From the NCBI GenBank assembly GCA_964612555.1, contig CAZTBW010000006.1, positions 1 to 64,000 of the forward strand: a stretch of 64,000 bases of DNA, given 5' to 3'. Each line of letters begins with the position of its first letter. Within the stretch, counting starts at the first letter, position 1. The notes under the pieces were generated by a model. The model did not search any database, was not told where the DNA came from, and was given only the letters and a program-made list of their open reading frames with translations. Positions 36,237 to 46,187 of the stretch are shown one piece after another. The position numbers and the translations under genes were made by a program. This DNA comes from DAOLCO01 sp964612555. Its GTDB lineage: Bacteria; Bdellovibrionota_C; UBA2361; SZUA-149; DAOLCO01.

Positions 36237-36929
36237 ATGAGAAGAAGAGCAAAAAATAAAAATCAGGAGCAGCAGTTTGGGACGGTTTGGAGTTTCGGTT
36301 TTTTTATTGCAACGCTGGGTAATGTTTTACTTTGTCCTTTCTTGCTCCTTTTGCTTCTGGTTTCTCCTGTCAGGGAATTTTTTTATTACGAATCTGTTAT
36401 GGCATACGGATTTGGGATTATCGCATCAGTACTGATAGTCGCTTCTTCAAAAATACACAAATTAAGAACTATCATCCATGAAGTAAAACATGCCATCATG
36501 ATTTTAATGACCGGCAATAAACTGCAATCAATAGTTGCAGAAAAGCATGAAGGGTATGTTGAGTACAAGATGTATCAGGATAAAATGCACTTTGCTCCAC
36601 TCATTAAACTTGCACCGTATTTTTTCCCTCTTTTTTCGCTGCCGATGTTTTGTATTGCAATGATTTTTGACTCTGTAAATGCAGTTTTCTGCTCCTTACT
36701 ACTTGGAATATCTTTAGGGGCAGATGCCGCTTTTGGGATTGAAGAAATACACCCTTTTCAGACAGACTTTAAAAAACTCCTTGGAGGGTTTTTTATCTCC
36801 AAGCTTTATCTTGTCGGGTTTTACCTGTTCTGGTCCTTGACTCTTACCTTGTGGGTAAGAAGCGGTTTTGGGGGTATTTTACAGGGCTTTTCTTTTCTCG
36901 GTGAATTGTTGATTTTAAGGTTTTCCTGA
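36237..36929 (+). CDS. Multi-spanning membrane protein with HEXXH motif
   Basis: The 230-residue protein has about five membrane segments. A conserved-looking HEVKHAIMILMTGNK (HEXXH at 81-85) follows the second helix and a later FGIEEIHPFQTDFKKL could supply further ligands, as in M50-type or DUF3267-like intramembrane proteases. No LDGxHP-type motif is seen, so protease activity is a hypothesis. No Shine-Dalgarno sequence is evident. Confidence 0.5.
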   Translation: MRRRAKNKNQEQQFGTVWSFGFFIATLGNVLLCPFLLLLLLVSPVREFFYYESVMAYGFGIIASVLIVASSKIHKLRTIIHEVKHAIMILMTGNKLQSIVAEKHEGYVEYKMYQDKMHFAPLIKLAPYFFPLFSLPMFCIAMIFDSVNAVFCSLLLGISLGADAAFGIEEIHPFQTDFKKLLGGFFISKLYLVGFYLFWSLTLTLWVRSGFGGILQGFSFLGELLILRFS

Positions 36930-37164
36930 AAAACCCGGACAAGTAGCCTTATTGCCTGCTTCCATTAGATTCATCAATGGTTATCAAAGGTAAAAACAAT
37001 GGCATGCCGTGAGGAAAGTGTTTCACAAGGCAGGAGCTGCTGTGATAGTATTTTTTTGTAATGGTGGACTTGCATTATGCCGTTAAGGGAATCTGTCCCC
37101 GGAAAGATGAAAACAGAGAGATGAAAACAACGAGATTAAAACGTAATTAACCCAGGAATTAAGA

Positions 37165-38604
37165 ATGTCAGTTCAAATTAAAGATTTTCTATCCATTTCT
37201 TATGACGAGCTTGAAGAGTTAAACCTGAGAGCTAAGGAGAAAGTAGCTTCTCATCTTGATGAGGGAGAGATAAAGGAATTTTATCTGAAATACCTTTCGG
37301 ATGAAAAACAGTTAAAGGCGGTAACTGTTTGTTTTTCTGATCTTGAAGGTCGTTTTCATATGCTTGATTACGATAAAAAGTTTCTCATAAAGTCATATGA
37401 CAATCTCACTTTTGACGGTTCCTCCGTAAGGGGTCTTACAGATGTCAGGGAGTCTGATCTTCGTCTTGAAATTGACTGGGGGTCATTCAGATGGCTCCCC
37501 GCAGATGTCTTTGGACCCGGGAAGGTGATGGTGTTTGCCCAGATAAACGAGCATGACGGGTCATATTACAAATCTGATATCAGGAGTCTTTTAAAACAGT
37601 ACTGTAATCAACTCTGGAAGAAAGACCAAACGGAGCTGTTTGCTGCCGTTGAAACCGAAGGATTTTTATTTCAGGGAGTAAATGCAGAACAGAATTATAT
37701 ATCCCGGGAGGGTTTTGCTTTTGTTTCAAGCGGAGGCTATTACCACTCCTTGCCTAAAGATCCTCTTAAGGTTTTTATTGACAAGTTTGCAGAAGCAAAA
37801 CGGGCTATGGGGTTTGATAATGAAAAAGATCATCCCGAAGTTGCTCCTTCCCAGTTTGAACTTAACTATGGATATTGTAACGCCCTTATCGCAGCTGATC
37901 AGATTCAGATTTATAAACTTCTTGCAAGGCAGATCGCCCAGGATATGGGTATGACCGCTTCCTTTTTGCCAAAGCCGGTGGCGAACATAAATGGCAGTGG
38001 CATGCATACTAATGTTTCAGTAGCGAAACAGGGGCAAAATCTTTTTTATGATGCCAAGGGAGAGGATAAGCTTTCGCCTATGGCGTGGGATTTTGTTGAA
38101 AGGATTCTCAGTAATGCACTTGATATCTGTCTTGTAATGAATCCAAGTGTTAATGCCTACAGACGACTTGACCCCAATTATGAAGCACCTAATCAGATTA
38201 TGGCTTCTGCCGTAAACAGGACTGCGATGATACGGGTTCCCCTTGGTAATGAAAAGTCAGCCCGGGTAGAGGTGCGTACTGTTGCTCCTGATGCAAACCC
38301 TTACCTTGCTCTTTATGCTATTTTTAAAACAGGATTAGAGGGAGGAGTGAAGCCTGAATTCAGTGGAGCAAACAGAAAGCGTGGTGAAAAGATATTGCCA
38401 TCAAATATTGATGTTGCAATTAATTCTTTCAGAAACAGCGCCTTTGTTAAAGAACTAATAGATGCAGGGAGCGCTGAAAAGTATGCCGCACTTAAAGAAG
38501 CATCCGCAAACCGCTGCCCACGAGAACTGGGTACCATGGTGAAAAGCGAAGAGGTGCTTTTTCACCATGAAGTAACAAACCAGTATATTTGGGGGCGGTT
38601 CTAG
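37165..38604 (+). CDS. glnA: Glutamine synthetase
   Basis: This is a glutamine synthetase (glutamate + NH3 + ATP to glutamine). The N-terminal beta-grasp has FDGSSVRG; the catalytic domain has AVETEGFLF, EVAPSQFELNYG, NGSGMHTNVSV and the late region ARVEVRTVAPDANPYLALYAI. The adenylylation tyrosine motif (NLYDLP) of classical GlnA is absent, so it may not be regulated that way. The 479-residue length is between types. AGGAA precedes the ATG. A 235-base upstream region without a recognised riboswitch separates it from the previous gene. Confidence 0.88.
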   Translation: MSVQIKDFLSISYDELEELNLRAKEKVASHLDEGEIKEFYLKYLSDEKQLKAVTVCFSDLEGRFHMLDYDKKFLIKSYDNLTFDGSSVRGLTDVRESDLRLEIDWGSFRWLPADVFGPGKVMVFAQINEHDGSYYKSDIRSLLKQYCNQLWKKDQTELFAAVETEGFLFQGVNAEQNYISREGFAFVSSGGYYHSLPKDPLKVFIDKFAEAKRAMGFDNEKDHPEVAPSQFELNYGYCNALIAADQIQIYKLLARQIAQDMGMTASFLPKPVANINGSGMHTNVSVAKQGQNLFYDAKGEDKLSPMAWDFVERILSNALDICLVMNPSVNAYRRLDPNYEAPNQIMASAVNRTAMIRVPLGNEKSARVEVRTVAPDANPYLALYAIFKTGLEGGVKPEFSGANRKRGEKILPSNIDVAINSFRNSAFVKELIDAGSAEKYAALKEASANRCPRELGTMVKSEEVLFHHEVTNQYIWGRF

Positions 38605-39215
38605 TTGTTCCCGCCCTGCATCTGCTTTTGCATCTCTTGAAGATTTTGCATTTTCTGCATAAGCTCTTCGACGTTACCTGATTCCAGTGCTTTCTGCATT
38701 GAGCTTAGCTCACTCAAATCAGGCATGTTCTCCATGCTTTTTGTGAGATTCACCTTTGTACCATCCGGCAGTATCGTGTCACCTGGTACCATTCCTTCTT
38801 TGCAGTCACCAAGATATTTTGCGGTACTTAATGAATTTGATTTACTCTGTCCCATAAATGGCGGGTTGAAAGTGGTATCAGCCGTAACCGTGAAACTGGT
38901 TTTGAAGTCACCACGAAGTACGGAATTTGACTTCATTTTTGAACCCCCGAGATCACATTCGAGTTTAGAGACGTACTCGGAGCCCTGTTTTTTGGTTTGA
39001 ACATCGGAACATTTGTTTCCAAGCATTTTTGTACTTGCAGCCATAATATCCCGGGTGGTGTTTTTATCCATGCACTGCATGCTTTTCCCTTCAGACGCTC
39101 CGTCAAGTGTAGTTTCTATTTCCCACAAGCCGGCTTTGATATCCGGTAGCTCATTTGCCAAAACGATTGAGGGAACAAGTAAGGCAGAGAACGCCAGAAC
39201 ATGCATTTTTTTCAT
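38601..39215 (-). CDS. DUF3617 exported protein
   Basis: The product is a 204-residue exported protein with signal peptide (about residues 1-20, cleaved near VLANE). The opening ELPDIKAGLWEIETTLDG and the mid-region MQCMDKNT and STAKYLGDCKEGMVPGDTI, with several conserved cysteines, match DUF3617 proteins of unknown function. A glutamine/methionine-rich tail (LQEMQKQMQGG) is low complexity. Its stop overlaps the glnA stop. Confidence 0.8.
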   Translation of the reverse strand: MKKMHVLAFSALLVPSIVLANELPDIKAGLWEIETTLDGASEGKSMQCMDKNTTRDIMAASTKMLGNKCSDVQTKKQGSEYVSKLECDLGGSKMKSNSVLRGDFKTSFTVTADTTFNPPFMGQSKSNSLSTAKYLGDCKEGMVPGDTILPDGTKVNLTKSMENMPDLSELSSMQKALESGNVEELMQKMQNLQEMQKQMQGGNN

Positions 39216-39278
39216 AAAATTCCTTGGTTTATGTTTTTTCTGTCATACAGGCTAAACGCATGTGAAGTTTTTTGCAAC

Positions 39279-39971
39279 TTAATCATGCAGTTTGGAAACA
39301 TCACTTTCATCAACGGTTACCGGAGTTTGCATACGAAGTGATGGTGCAAGGTCTTTAGCTACAAACCACCCTAAAACTATAATCATTATGTATAAAAACC
39401 AGGTTGCAGCAGAAGTAACTCCGGTGAATTTCAGTACGGCGCCTGAATGAGCATCCTTACACATGGTTTTCTTGACGAGGCTTATATTTGTGAATGAATC
39501 AAGAAGTAGGTGTGAAGCGACACCAATACCAAGTGCTCCCCCAATGTATACTCTTTCTTTCCAATACAAGTCCGGAAATAAGAGGTATCCGATTTCAAAA
39601 AATAGTATAATTGCCGGTATGGAGTGTAAGGCTCCTCGTGGAGAAAACAGATGGTTCGTAAGAAAGGTAAAAACACTCCTTGCGAGGATAAATCCAAAGA
39701 GAAGGGTCAAGGCTATTCTTACGGTGCCACCCTGAGAGAGAATGGGGAATTTATCAAGAAAAAGAACCGGCAGAAGTGCCCCGAAGATACCCGAGAGCTC
39801 TCCGGTAAGACCTTCATCAGTTGAGTCAACATTTGGCAGAATGCTTCCAATAACTACCAGAATACCTGCAAGGACAATAATTTCCCAGTGCGTTCTGTTT
39901 GCGAAACCGAAAGCACAGTATGCAAGTGCAAGCAAAAATGCCCAGGATATGTGACTTTTTTCATCTGCCAT
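39279..39971 (-). CDS. YdjM-like membrane metal-dependent hydrolase
   Basis: This resembles the YdjM/LexA-binding inner-membrane hydrolase family: KSHISWAFLL at the N-terminus, ILVVIGSILPNVDS, and GVASHLLLDSFTN. It has about five membrane segments. Starting at ATG 39971 gives MADEKSHISW, while a frame from 40007 adds a non-conserved stretch. The cleaved substrate is unknown. Confidence 0.7.
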   Translation of the reverse strand: MADEKSHISWAFLLALAYCAFGFANRTHWEIIVLAGILVVIGSILPNVDSTDEGLTGELSGIFGALLPVLFLDKFPILSQGGTVRIALTLLFGFILARSVFTFLTNHLFSPRGALHSIPAIILFFEIGYLLFPDLYWKERVYIGGALGIGVASHLLLDSFTNISLVKKTMCKDAHSGAVLKFTGVTSAATWFLYIMIIVLGWFVAKDLAPSLRMQTPVTVDESDVSKLHD

Positions 39972-40118
39972 TGGCTCAGTACCCCAAATTAAACAATAAC
40001 TACGCATGAGTATTGCAGAAAAAAGAGATAAAAAAAACAGGAAATTTAAAGCCTTATTTCCTGTGATAATAAAGAAACTGCTCCAGTAAACCCCTTAAAT
40101 GTCCGATATACATACTCT

Positions 40119-41336
40119 ATGGAAGAGTTAAGAGGACTGGAAAATGGAATCCGTACTGCCGAAAAGGCTGATCTTGAGCGAGTCTCGAGACTTCTTGAGT
40201 CTAAATATGAAGTCGTAGGGCTGATCGGAAGCGGAGGTATGGGGAATGTGTACTACGGGAGATCCAAGGCAGACCCTGCTCTGGAAGTAGCAATCAAGGT
40301 GCTGCACCCTGAGTTTGTCAGTGACCCAACCTTATGTGCCCGTTTTATCAGAGAAGCAGAGCTTTTACAGAAGGTGCAACACCCGGGCATTGTCGCTTTT
40401 TATGATGCCAGATCAGAAAATGGAATCGCGTACTACGTAATGGAGTGTGTGATTGGTGTCAGCCTCGAACAGTTGATCAGGAAAAACAGTGTTCCTCTGG
40501 AAGAAGTTCCTGAGCTGGTAATAAAAATTTGCGAAGCACTGCATGCGGTGCATTCTGTCGGGATTATTCACCGGGATTTAAAACCTGCCAATATCATGGT
40601 GCTGGAGTCATACGATATCAAGCTTACAGATTTTGGTATCGCACGCCCGGAAAATTCACAATTAACTCATCACAATGAGATTGTCGGCTCAGTATGCTAT
40701 ATTCCCCCCGAGATATGGATAGGTGAAGACCCGACACCGAGTGTTGATTTATACAGCCTAGGTATTGTCATGTATGAGCTGTTAACCGGTAAAGTTCCAT
40801 TTGATGGAAGCTCACCAGGAGATTTGATGAGAAAGCATCTGCAATCAATCCCCGAGCCTCCCAAAGACAGTAATCCCGCAATTCCTTCCTATCTGAATCG
40901 AATTACACTTTCTCTTTTGTCCAAGTCGAAATTAGACCGACCTAAAGATGCCCTCAGTGTTATTGAAAAAATTCAAAAAGCAAGAGGGGCAACAAGCTCC
41001 ACTCATACCTTTACCGGTTACAAACAGGATACGGAAGAGTTTCTCAGAGTGCTGGAAGTCTCAAATAATGAAGATTCGGAGAATATGGGAGCACCCTCAG
41101 CTTCTGATGAGAAAATCGCCAAAGCACCTGTGAGTCCCTCCATTCTTAGTGAACAAAAGTTAGAAAAGCCCACGAAAGTATCAGTTGAGGCTCCTGCTGA
41201 TAAAGAGCCGGAGTCGTCCGAAGAGAATGAAATGGGTCTTCTTGAAACATTAACCACGGTTGAAAAGATTGGCATTGCCGCTTTATTTTCTCTCTTACTG
41301 ATTACTTCCGGTTCTTTGGTGTATTTTTTACTGTAA
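40119..41336 (+). CDS. Tail-anchored Ser/Thr protein kinase
   Basis: This is a Hanks-type kinase. The kinase domain (about residues 30-290) has the glycine loop IGSGGMGNVYYG, Lys60, catalytic IIHRDLKPANIM (Asp153), DFG at 171-173 and VDLYSLGIVMYELLTG. A low-complexity Ser/Glu-rich linker (about 295-375) leads to one membrane helix at the extreme C-terminus (about 382-403) with almost nothing beyond it. It therefore lacks the extracellular PASTA or sensor domain of PknB-like kinases and is tail-anchored facing the cytoplasm. Its substrates are unknown. Confidence 0.9.
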   Translation: MEELRGLENGIRTAEKADLERVSRLLESKYEVVGLIGSGGMGNVYYGRSKADPALEVAIKVLHPEFVSDPTLCARFIREAELLQKVQHPGIVAFYDARSENGIAYYVMECVIGVSLEQLIRKNSVPLEEVPELVIKICEALHAVHSVGIIHRDLKPANIMVLESYDIKLTDFGIARPENSQLTHHNEIVGSVCYIPPEIWIGEDPTPSVDLYSLGIVMYELLTGKVPFDGSSPGDLMRKHLQSIPEPPKDSNPAIPSYLNRITLSLLSKSKLDRPKDALSVIEKIQKARGATSSTHTFTGYKQDTEEFLRVLEVSNNEDSENMGAPSASDEKIAKAPVSPSILSEQKLEKPTKVSVEAPADKEPESSEENEMGLLETLTTVEKIGIAALFSLLLITSGSLVYFLL

Positions 41337-43001
41337 GAAGTTTCTTAATGTTTTTAGAGTGGTAGTATCGGGAGAATCTGAAGAGGAAAGAACACCGGGT
41401 TCGATCTGAGTGCCTTCATTCCATTCGTTCCATGACGTTACAATCAGTGAATCGGGAAAACTCCTGCCAAGTGCTCTTTTATTTGATTCGTGCAAAAGTT
41501 CCAGAAGCAGGGTGCCCCGGGTGTCTTTTGTCAGTACCGGGGTTGAATTATTGTCCGGTCTTACCACCCGATCATCATATCCGGGAATCACAACGGGAAT
41601 GAAAGGGATGCCAGCCGTTTCGGCAATACTTCGATAGTGGTACACCAACTTTTCTGTTTCCTGCACCAATTCCAGAACCCCTTCATCTCCTTGGCTATAA
41701 TCAAGGTGCGGGTCATAGGGGTTATATAGCGTAATTGCATCAAAAGCACGGATTCGTTCCCAACTGGGAATATAGGGAGGTAATAAATTACCTGTTTTGG
41801 AATCAGGAACATTATAGAATACTTCATCACCAATAATATACAATTCAACCCCAAGTCTTTCCTTGATGTAGTTTCTTACGTACTTGATAGCGGAAGGAAC
41901 ATCTCCGATAAGATGCCTGCTTGCATAAAGAAAAACTACCACCTTCCCGTCTATCCTGAAGTAGTTAGGGTATGAGCCCAGGCGTTTAATCATATGTTCT
42001 ATGAAGGTGGCAAGTGTGGCGGTTTCCTGTTCTCCCATGGAGATAATTTTTTTTGATTCATCTTTCGATATTTCAAGAGTTTCAAGGTGAGCGGCAAACT
42101 GTATGTCGGAGTGTGAGTTAAGAAATTCTGCTGCAATGACCGCACGATTTTTAAGACCCGGTTTTCGAGGCCACCAGTCAATCAGTACATGGGATATCCC
42201 GGCTTCCTGCATCCGGGTAATATGCTGAGTAATGATCTTGGGGTCATCCGAGTTATACTCATTTGGAAAGGGGCGGGGATAGTTCTCATTGTTTTTTCTA
42301 CCCGCATACCCGGCTTTCCAGTTTTCCGGGAACCATACATAATAATGTGCCATTATGTTTTTCAGTTTGGGTGTTTTGGAAAGAACGGAAAAACATCCAT
42401 ATCCAAATCCAATAAGGAATATACAAGCGGGAATTATAATACATGGGTTAAGAATTTTCTTTTTGTGGACAAGTCTGAAAGAAGAGGAGAGGAGTGTCTC
42501 CGTAAAAAAAGCACTGATAATTCCAATAAGAGAGAGCACCCAGAAGTAAGAAGTGTGCGGTATATGAAGTGGTTCAGGAGAAATAAAGGGCTGTGAAGAA
42601 AGCAGGTAAGCTTCAATAGAGAGCGTCATCATGCCCGTAGATAGCCCAAAGGTCAGGAGCCTTTTCGATGAGTTTTTTACAAATGAGTGTCCATATATTC
42701 CAATACAAAATAAAAATAACAGTGCAGAGGGTTCAATCATTCGTCGTATGAAATAAGAGCCCGGTAGTAATATGCTTCTGGTAATTAAAGAGCCGGGCGT
42801 AAACAGGGTGTCCCCAAGAACCTGATGGGGAATAGAATATATCTGGTTGAAAAGAGTAAGAGAGAGTAAAGCAAGTAAAAATACAAAAAATACCCGCATG
42901 AATAGTCGAGTAAAAATCTCATCCCGTTCTCTGTACGTGAGGCGATGCAGGAGTAACAAGAATATACTACCGGCGAGTAATGAAGGTAAAAGGAGTTTCA
43001 T
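41328..43001 (-). CDS. Membrane-anchored GH99/WbsX-like glycosidase
   Basis: The N-terminal about 200 residues carry roughly six membrane segments; the remainder matches the GH99-like (WbsX) domain: MAHYYVWFPENWKAGY, HVLIDWWP, DAITLYNP, IPVVIPGYDD and VTSWNEWNEGTQIEPG. GH99 enzymes include endo-alpha-mannosidases, and WbsX-type proteins occur in polysaccharide clusters, so a role in glycan processing is plausible. Its ATG overlaps the recJ stop by 4 bases; its 3' end overlaps the kinase gene by 9 bases, convergently. Confidence 0.78.
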   Translation of the reverse strand: MKLLLPSLLAGSIFLLLLHRLTYRERDEIFTRLFMRVFFVFLLALLSLTLFNQIYSIPHQVLGDTLFTPGSLITRSILLPGSYFIRRMIEPSALLFLFCIGIYGHSFVKNSSKRLLTFGLSTGMMTLSIEAYLLSSQPFISPEPLHIPHTSYFWVLSLIGIISAFFTETLLSSSFRLVHKKKILNPCIIIPACIFLIGFGYGCFSVLSKTPKLKNIMAHYYVWFPENWKAGYAGRKNNENYPRPFPNEYNSDDPKIITQHITRMQEAGISHVLIDWWPRKPGLKNRAVIAAEFLNSHSDIQFAAHLETLEISKDESKKIISMGEQETATLATFIEHMIKRLGSYPNYFRIDGKVVVFLYASRHLIGDVPSAIKYVRNYIKERLGVELYIIGDEVFYNVPDSKTGNLLPPYIPSWERIRAFDAITLYNPYDPHLDYSQGDEGVLELVQETEKLVYHYRSIAETAGIPFIPVVIPGYDDRVVRPDNNSTPVLTKDTRGTLLLELLHESNKRALGRSFPDSLIVTSWNEWNEGTQIEPGVLSSSDSPDTTTLKTLRNFLQ

Positions 43002-44848
43002 TTTGTCCGGGTATCTGGCTCAAGAATTTCTTTGACAATAAGTTGTACTGAGGAAACTCCCTTATAGGTGTTAATTTCAAGTGAGAATATGAGATCTATT
43101 CGTTTATTTTTTATAAGGAGAGGGTGCCCCCTCATTCTCCATCCAATGGCATTTCTGAGTGTGCCTTCATGGTTTAGTTGCATCTTGATGTGAGATTCGC
43201 CTATTAACTGCAAATGTTCAATCATAACATCCTGAGTGAAAAAGACAGGGGAGGGGTTTCCAATTCCAAATGGTGCAAGCGTGTGTATCTCCTGAACCAG
43301 TTGAATGGAGATGTCTTTAAAGGGAATGAAATAATCGACTTTGATTTCTTTTTTCAGTTGATCTTTTGATAATATCTCCTGAGCTTTTGCACTGAATCTT
43401 TCCTGAAAGAGTTTCAGGTTTTCTCTTTGGAGTGTAAAGCCTCCCGCTTCTGCGTGCCCTCCGTGGGAATGGAGTATATCGGTGAGTGCTGAAAGTGCTT
43501 CAGCGACGTGAAATTGGGGAATGCTTCTTACAGAGCCTTTTATCACGGGAGTAAGAGTCCCATTAATAGTAGTTTCACCGGGTGCCATTACCGCGACGGG
43601 TCTTCCAAGTGCTTCGACAAGTCTTTGGGCAGCAATACCGATTACTCCCGGGTGAAATGAGTCATCATAAAGAGCGAAACCGAATGGTGGAGTTTCGGGG
43701 GTATTTGTTTCAAGTTCTTTGGCAAGTGAAAGGCATATTTCCCTGGTTTCTTCTTCCAGCATTTTTCTTTCCTGGTTGAGTTTGTTGAGTCGCGCTGCGG
43801 TATCTTTAATGAGTTGAGAAGGAGGTGAAGTGAGAAGACTAAATCCCAGGGATGCGTCTTCAAGTCGACCTGCTGCGTTAAGTCTGGGTCCGATTCCAAA
43901 AGAAATATGAGAACATGAAAATCGTTCACCAAGAGGGAGCTGAGCAATTTCCTGTAACGCCTTTATACCGGGGCGTGGGGTGGAACGTATTGCATCAAGT
44001 CCTCTTGAAGCGATAAGCCGGTTTACCCCTCTTAGAGGAACCATGTCACAAATAGTTCCTATTGCAGCAAGGTCAATCAAATCCTTGCTCGCGGGTAGTA
44101 AAAGTTTTGTAGTATCATTGGAAGACTCGATTTTCCTGATAAGGAGAATACACATAAGCCATGCAATTCCGGCAGTAGCCATTTTGCAGGACTTGAAAGG
44201 GCAGTCATCTTGCATGGGATTTACAATTATATCAGCGGGAGGGACTACCGTTGCCAATTCGTGATGATCAACAACAATCACATCGAGTCCAAGCTCTTTT
44301 GCACGGGTAACTTCCCTGACATTTGTAATGCCACAATCCAGAGTAACAAGAAGTTCAGTTTTTTCTTTGTGAAGTTGTTCTACCGCTTCAACTGATAAGC
44401 CATACCCTTCTGTCATACGATTCGGTACATAGTGGCGCACTTTGGCTCCTGCCGGGGCAAGTACCAGCCACATTTGGGAAGCAGAGGTAATTCCATCTAC
44501 ATCAAAGTCACTAAAAAGAGTGATATACTTATTTTCTTTAATTGCAGCATAAATTTTTTCAACCGCAGATTCCGCATTTTTTAATTGTGCGGGGTTTGGA
44601 AGGTGATTTCTAAGAGTAGGAGTGAGAAATGCTTTTGCCTCTTCTACCGTCTCCACTCCACGCTGAGTTAAAATGTAAGCAGTAATAAAATTGATACCAA
44701 GTTCAGCTGATATTTTTTTTGCAATAGTATCACTTTCTTTAGTGGAATTTCTCTGGCGAACAAGAAGCGGCACTGCTCCATTTGTGTGTTTTGAAATAAT
44801 TTCTGTATAGGAGGATACTTCTTGCATGAGGTGATTCAGGTCTATCAT
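42998..44848 (-). CDS. recJ: Single-strand DNA exonuclease RecJ
   Basis: RecJ is a 5'-3' single-strand exonuclease for recombination and mismatch repair. The DHH motifs are visible: SDFDVDG (113-119), VTLDCG (around 171), VVDHHELA (around 194), and GIGPRLNAAGRLEDA. The DHHA1 motif SHGGHAEAGGFTL follows. At 616 residues it is normal. A second in-frame methionine is at codon 8; no Shine-Dalgarno signal separates them. The GH99-like gene is coupled downstream. Confidence 0.94.
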   Translation of the reverse strand: MIDLNHLMQEVSSYTEIISKHTNGAVPLLVRQRNSTKESDTIAKKISAELGINFITAYILTQRGVETVEEAKAFLTPTLRNHLPNPAQLKNAESAVEKIYAAIKENKYITLFSDFDVDGITSASQMWLVLAPAGAKVRHYVPNRMTEGYGLSVEAVEQLHKEKTELLVTLDCGITNVREVTRAKELGLDVIVVDHHELATVVPPADIIVNPMQDDCPFKSCKMATAGIAWLMCILLIRKIESSNDTTKLLLPASKDLIDLAAIGTICDMVPLRGVNRLIASRGLDAIRSTPRPGIKALQEIAQLPLGERFSCSHISFGIGPRLNAAGRLEDASLGFSLLTSPPSQLIKDTAARLNKLNQERKMLEEETREICLSLAKELETNTPETPPFGFALYDDSFHPGVIGIAAQRLVEALGRPVAVMAPGETTINGTLTPVIKGSVRSIPQFHVAEALSALTDILHSHGGHAEAGGFTLQRENLKLFQERFSAKAQEILSKDQLKKEIKVDYFIPFKDISIQLVQEIHTLAPFGIGNPSPVFFTQDVMIEHLQLIGESHIKMQLNHEGTLRNAIGWRMRGHPLLIKNKRIDLIFSLEINTYKGVSSVQLIVKEILEPDTRTK

Positions 44849-45107
44849 ATTTGATATTTAACTACTATGATACTATCTGATTGATACTAAACGTCAAACC
44901 CCTCGTGTGGGCGTAATCTTTATGGTTTTTCGCGAAATTTTCAGGTGTGCTGGGCTGCTGTTAAAAGTGCTTGCCAGAATACCAGCATTCGGAATAGGCT
45001 CTCATTTGCAGTCATTAGGTGTTCAAAGGTGAGCTGGAAGAGTTAATTTTGACAGAGAGCCTTAACAAGGGATGTGGTCAAAAGCGCAATTTAGGAGAGA
45101 AAACAGA

Positions 45108-46169
45108 ATGAGAAAAACAAAGGTGTTAAGATTTTTATTTCTTCTGCTTGCAATGCCTTCGGTGGCTTTTGCGTTCCCTGTTGACTTTGACGGTGACGGA
45201 AAAGTTGATCTTACTGTTTATAGACCAGTTCACGGTATGTGGTATATGTTGCCATCTTCAGGATCCTGTCCTGCTGGATGGACAGTAATTGTAACCGGAC
45301 AATGCCAAAAGCAATGGGGGCTTCCGGGTGATAAACCAATGGTTGGCGATTTTGATCAAGATGGAAAAGCCGATCTCGTTGTTTATCGTCCAAGTAATCA
45401 GCATTTCTATATCCACTACTCGTCGCACTCTGGGTCAGTTGCTTTTCAATTTCCTGATGGAACTGGAGGCGTGTTTCCAAGCTCTAGCGACAAGCCTGAT
45501 ATTGCTGATGTAAACGGTGACGGGCGATCCGATGTGATTGTTTATAAGCAGAACTTAGCTCCTGCGGTATCAGCTCATGCTCGTGTATATACGACTTCCC
45601 CACCTGCGATAACCCACTATTCAAGAGTAGTGCATACATTTCAATCCCATTACATGCTTGCGCCAATGCATTATTCTGTTACAGCCGATTATATGGTTAA
45701 TTACGGCATACCAAACGGAGATTATTGGGGAGAGGAGGTTGCGTTTGCATTTCGATTAGAAGGAGGAGGAATTATCTATTACCGATATATGGACGTTATG
45801 ATAAATCATGCTAGTTGGTTCGTGTCATTACCATCTCTACCCAATATCCATCATCAAGTGCCACAGAGAGGTAGTTTTGTGGCGCCATATGGTTCTGATG
45901 CGGCGTCCTTTAACACTCTTACCGGAGAATGGCGCTATCGGCAGTATAATACGAATTTTAATATTGCAGTTTCTTGGGGACTTCCAGGAGATGTGGCAGT
46001 ACCGGGAGACTATACGGGAAATGGTGTTACTGATCTTGCAGTATGGCGTCCATCGGATGGGACTTGGTACATGAAAACTAGTACATGTCCTTCGTATGCA
46101 GCACCGACCGGATATGGTGGATGTTTCCGCCAGTGGGGACTTTCAAGTGACCTACCAGTTCATCGATAA
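45108..46169 (+). CDS. Secreted FG-GAP/VCBS-like beta-propeller protein
   Basis: A signal peptide (MRKTKVLRFLFLLLAMPSVAFA) is followed by four repeat-like units of the form FDGDGKVDLTVYRPxxGxWY, at about residues 24-40, 80-95, 145-160 and 302-325; the third and fourth read NGDGRSDVIVY and TGNGVTDLAVWRPSDGTWYM. These DxDGxxDLxVYRP repeats are typical of FG-GAP/VCBS calcium-binding propeller blades in secreted adhesins or enzymes. The ATG at 45108 is supported by AGGAG at 45093-45097; an earlier start at 45072 is less likely. Confidence 0.78.
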   Translation: MRKTKVLRFLFLLLAMPSVAFAFPVDFDGDGKVDLTVYRPVHGMWYMLPSSGSCPAGWTVIVTGQCQKQWGLPGDKPMVGDFDQDGKADLVVYRPSNQHFYIHYSSHSGSVAFQFPDGTGGVFPSSSDKPDIADVNGDGRSDVIVYKQNLAPAVSAHARVYTTSPPAITHYSRVVHTFQSHYMLAPMHYSVTADYMVNYGIPNGDYWGEEVAFAFRLEGGGIIYYRYMDVMINHASWFVSLPSLPNIHHQVPQRGSFVAPYGSDAASFNTLTGEWRYRQYNTNFNIAVSWGLPGDVAVPGDYTGNGVTDLAVWRPSDGTWYMKTSTCPSYAAPTGYGGCFRQWGLSSDLPVHR

Positions 46170-46187
46170 AAATAGAGAGGAGAAACT

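Noticed and set aside
36930..37164. Sigma-54 promoter or glutamine riboswitch before glnA
   Set aside because: GG and GC dinucleotides never occur with the required 10-base spacing plus consensus, and no glnA riboswitch core was recognised.
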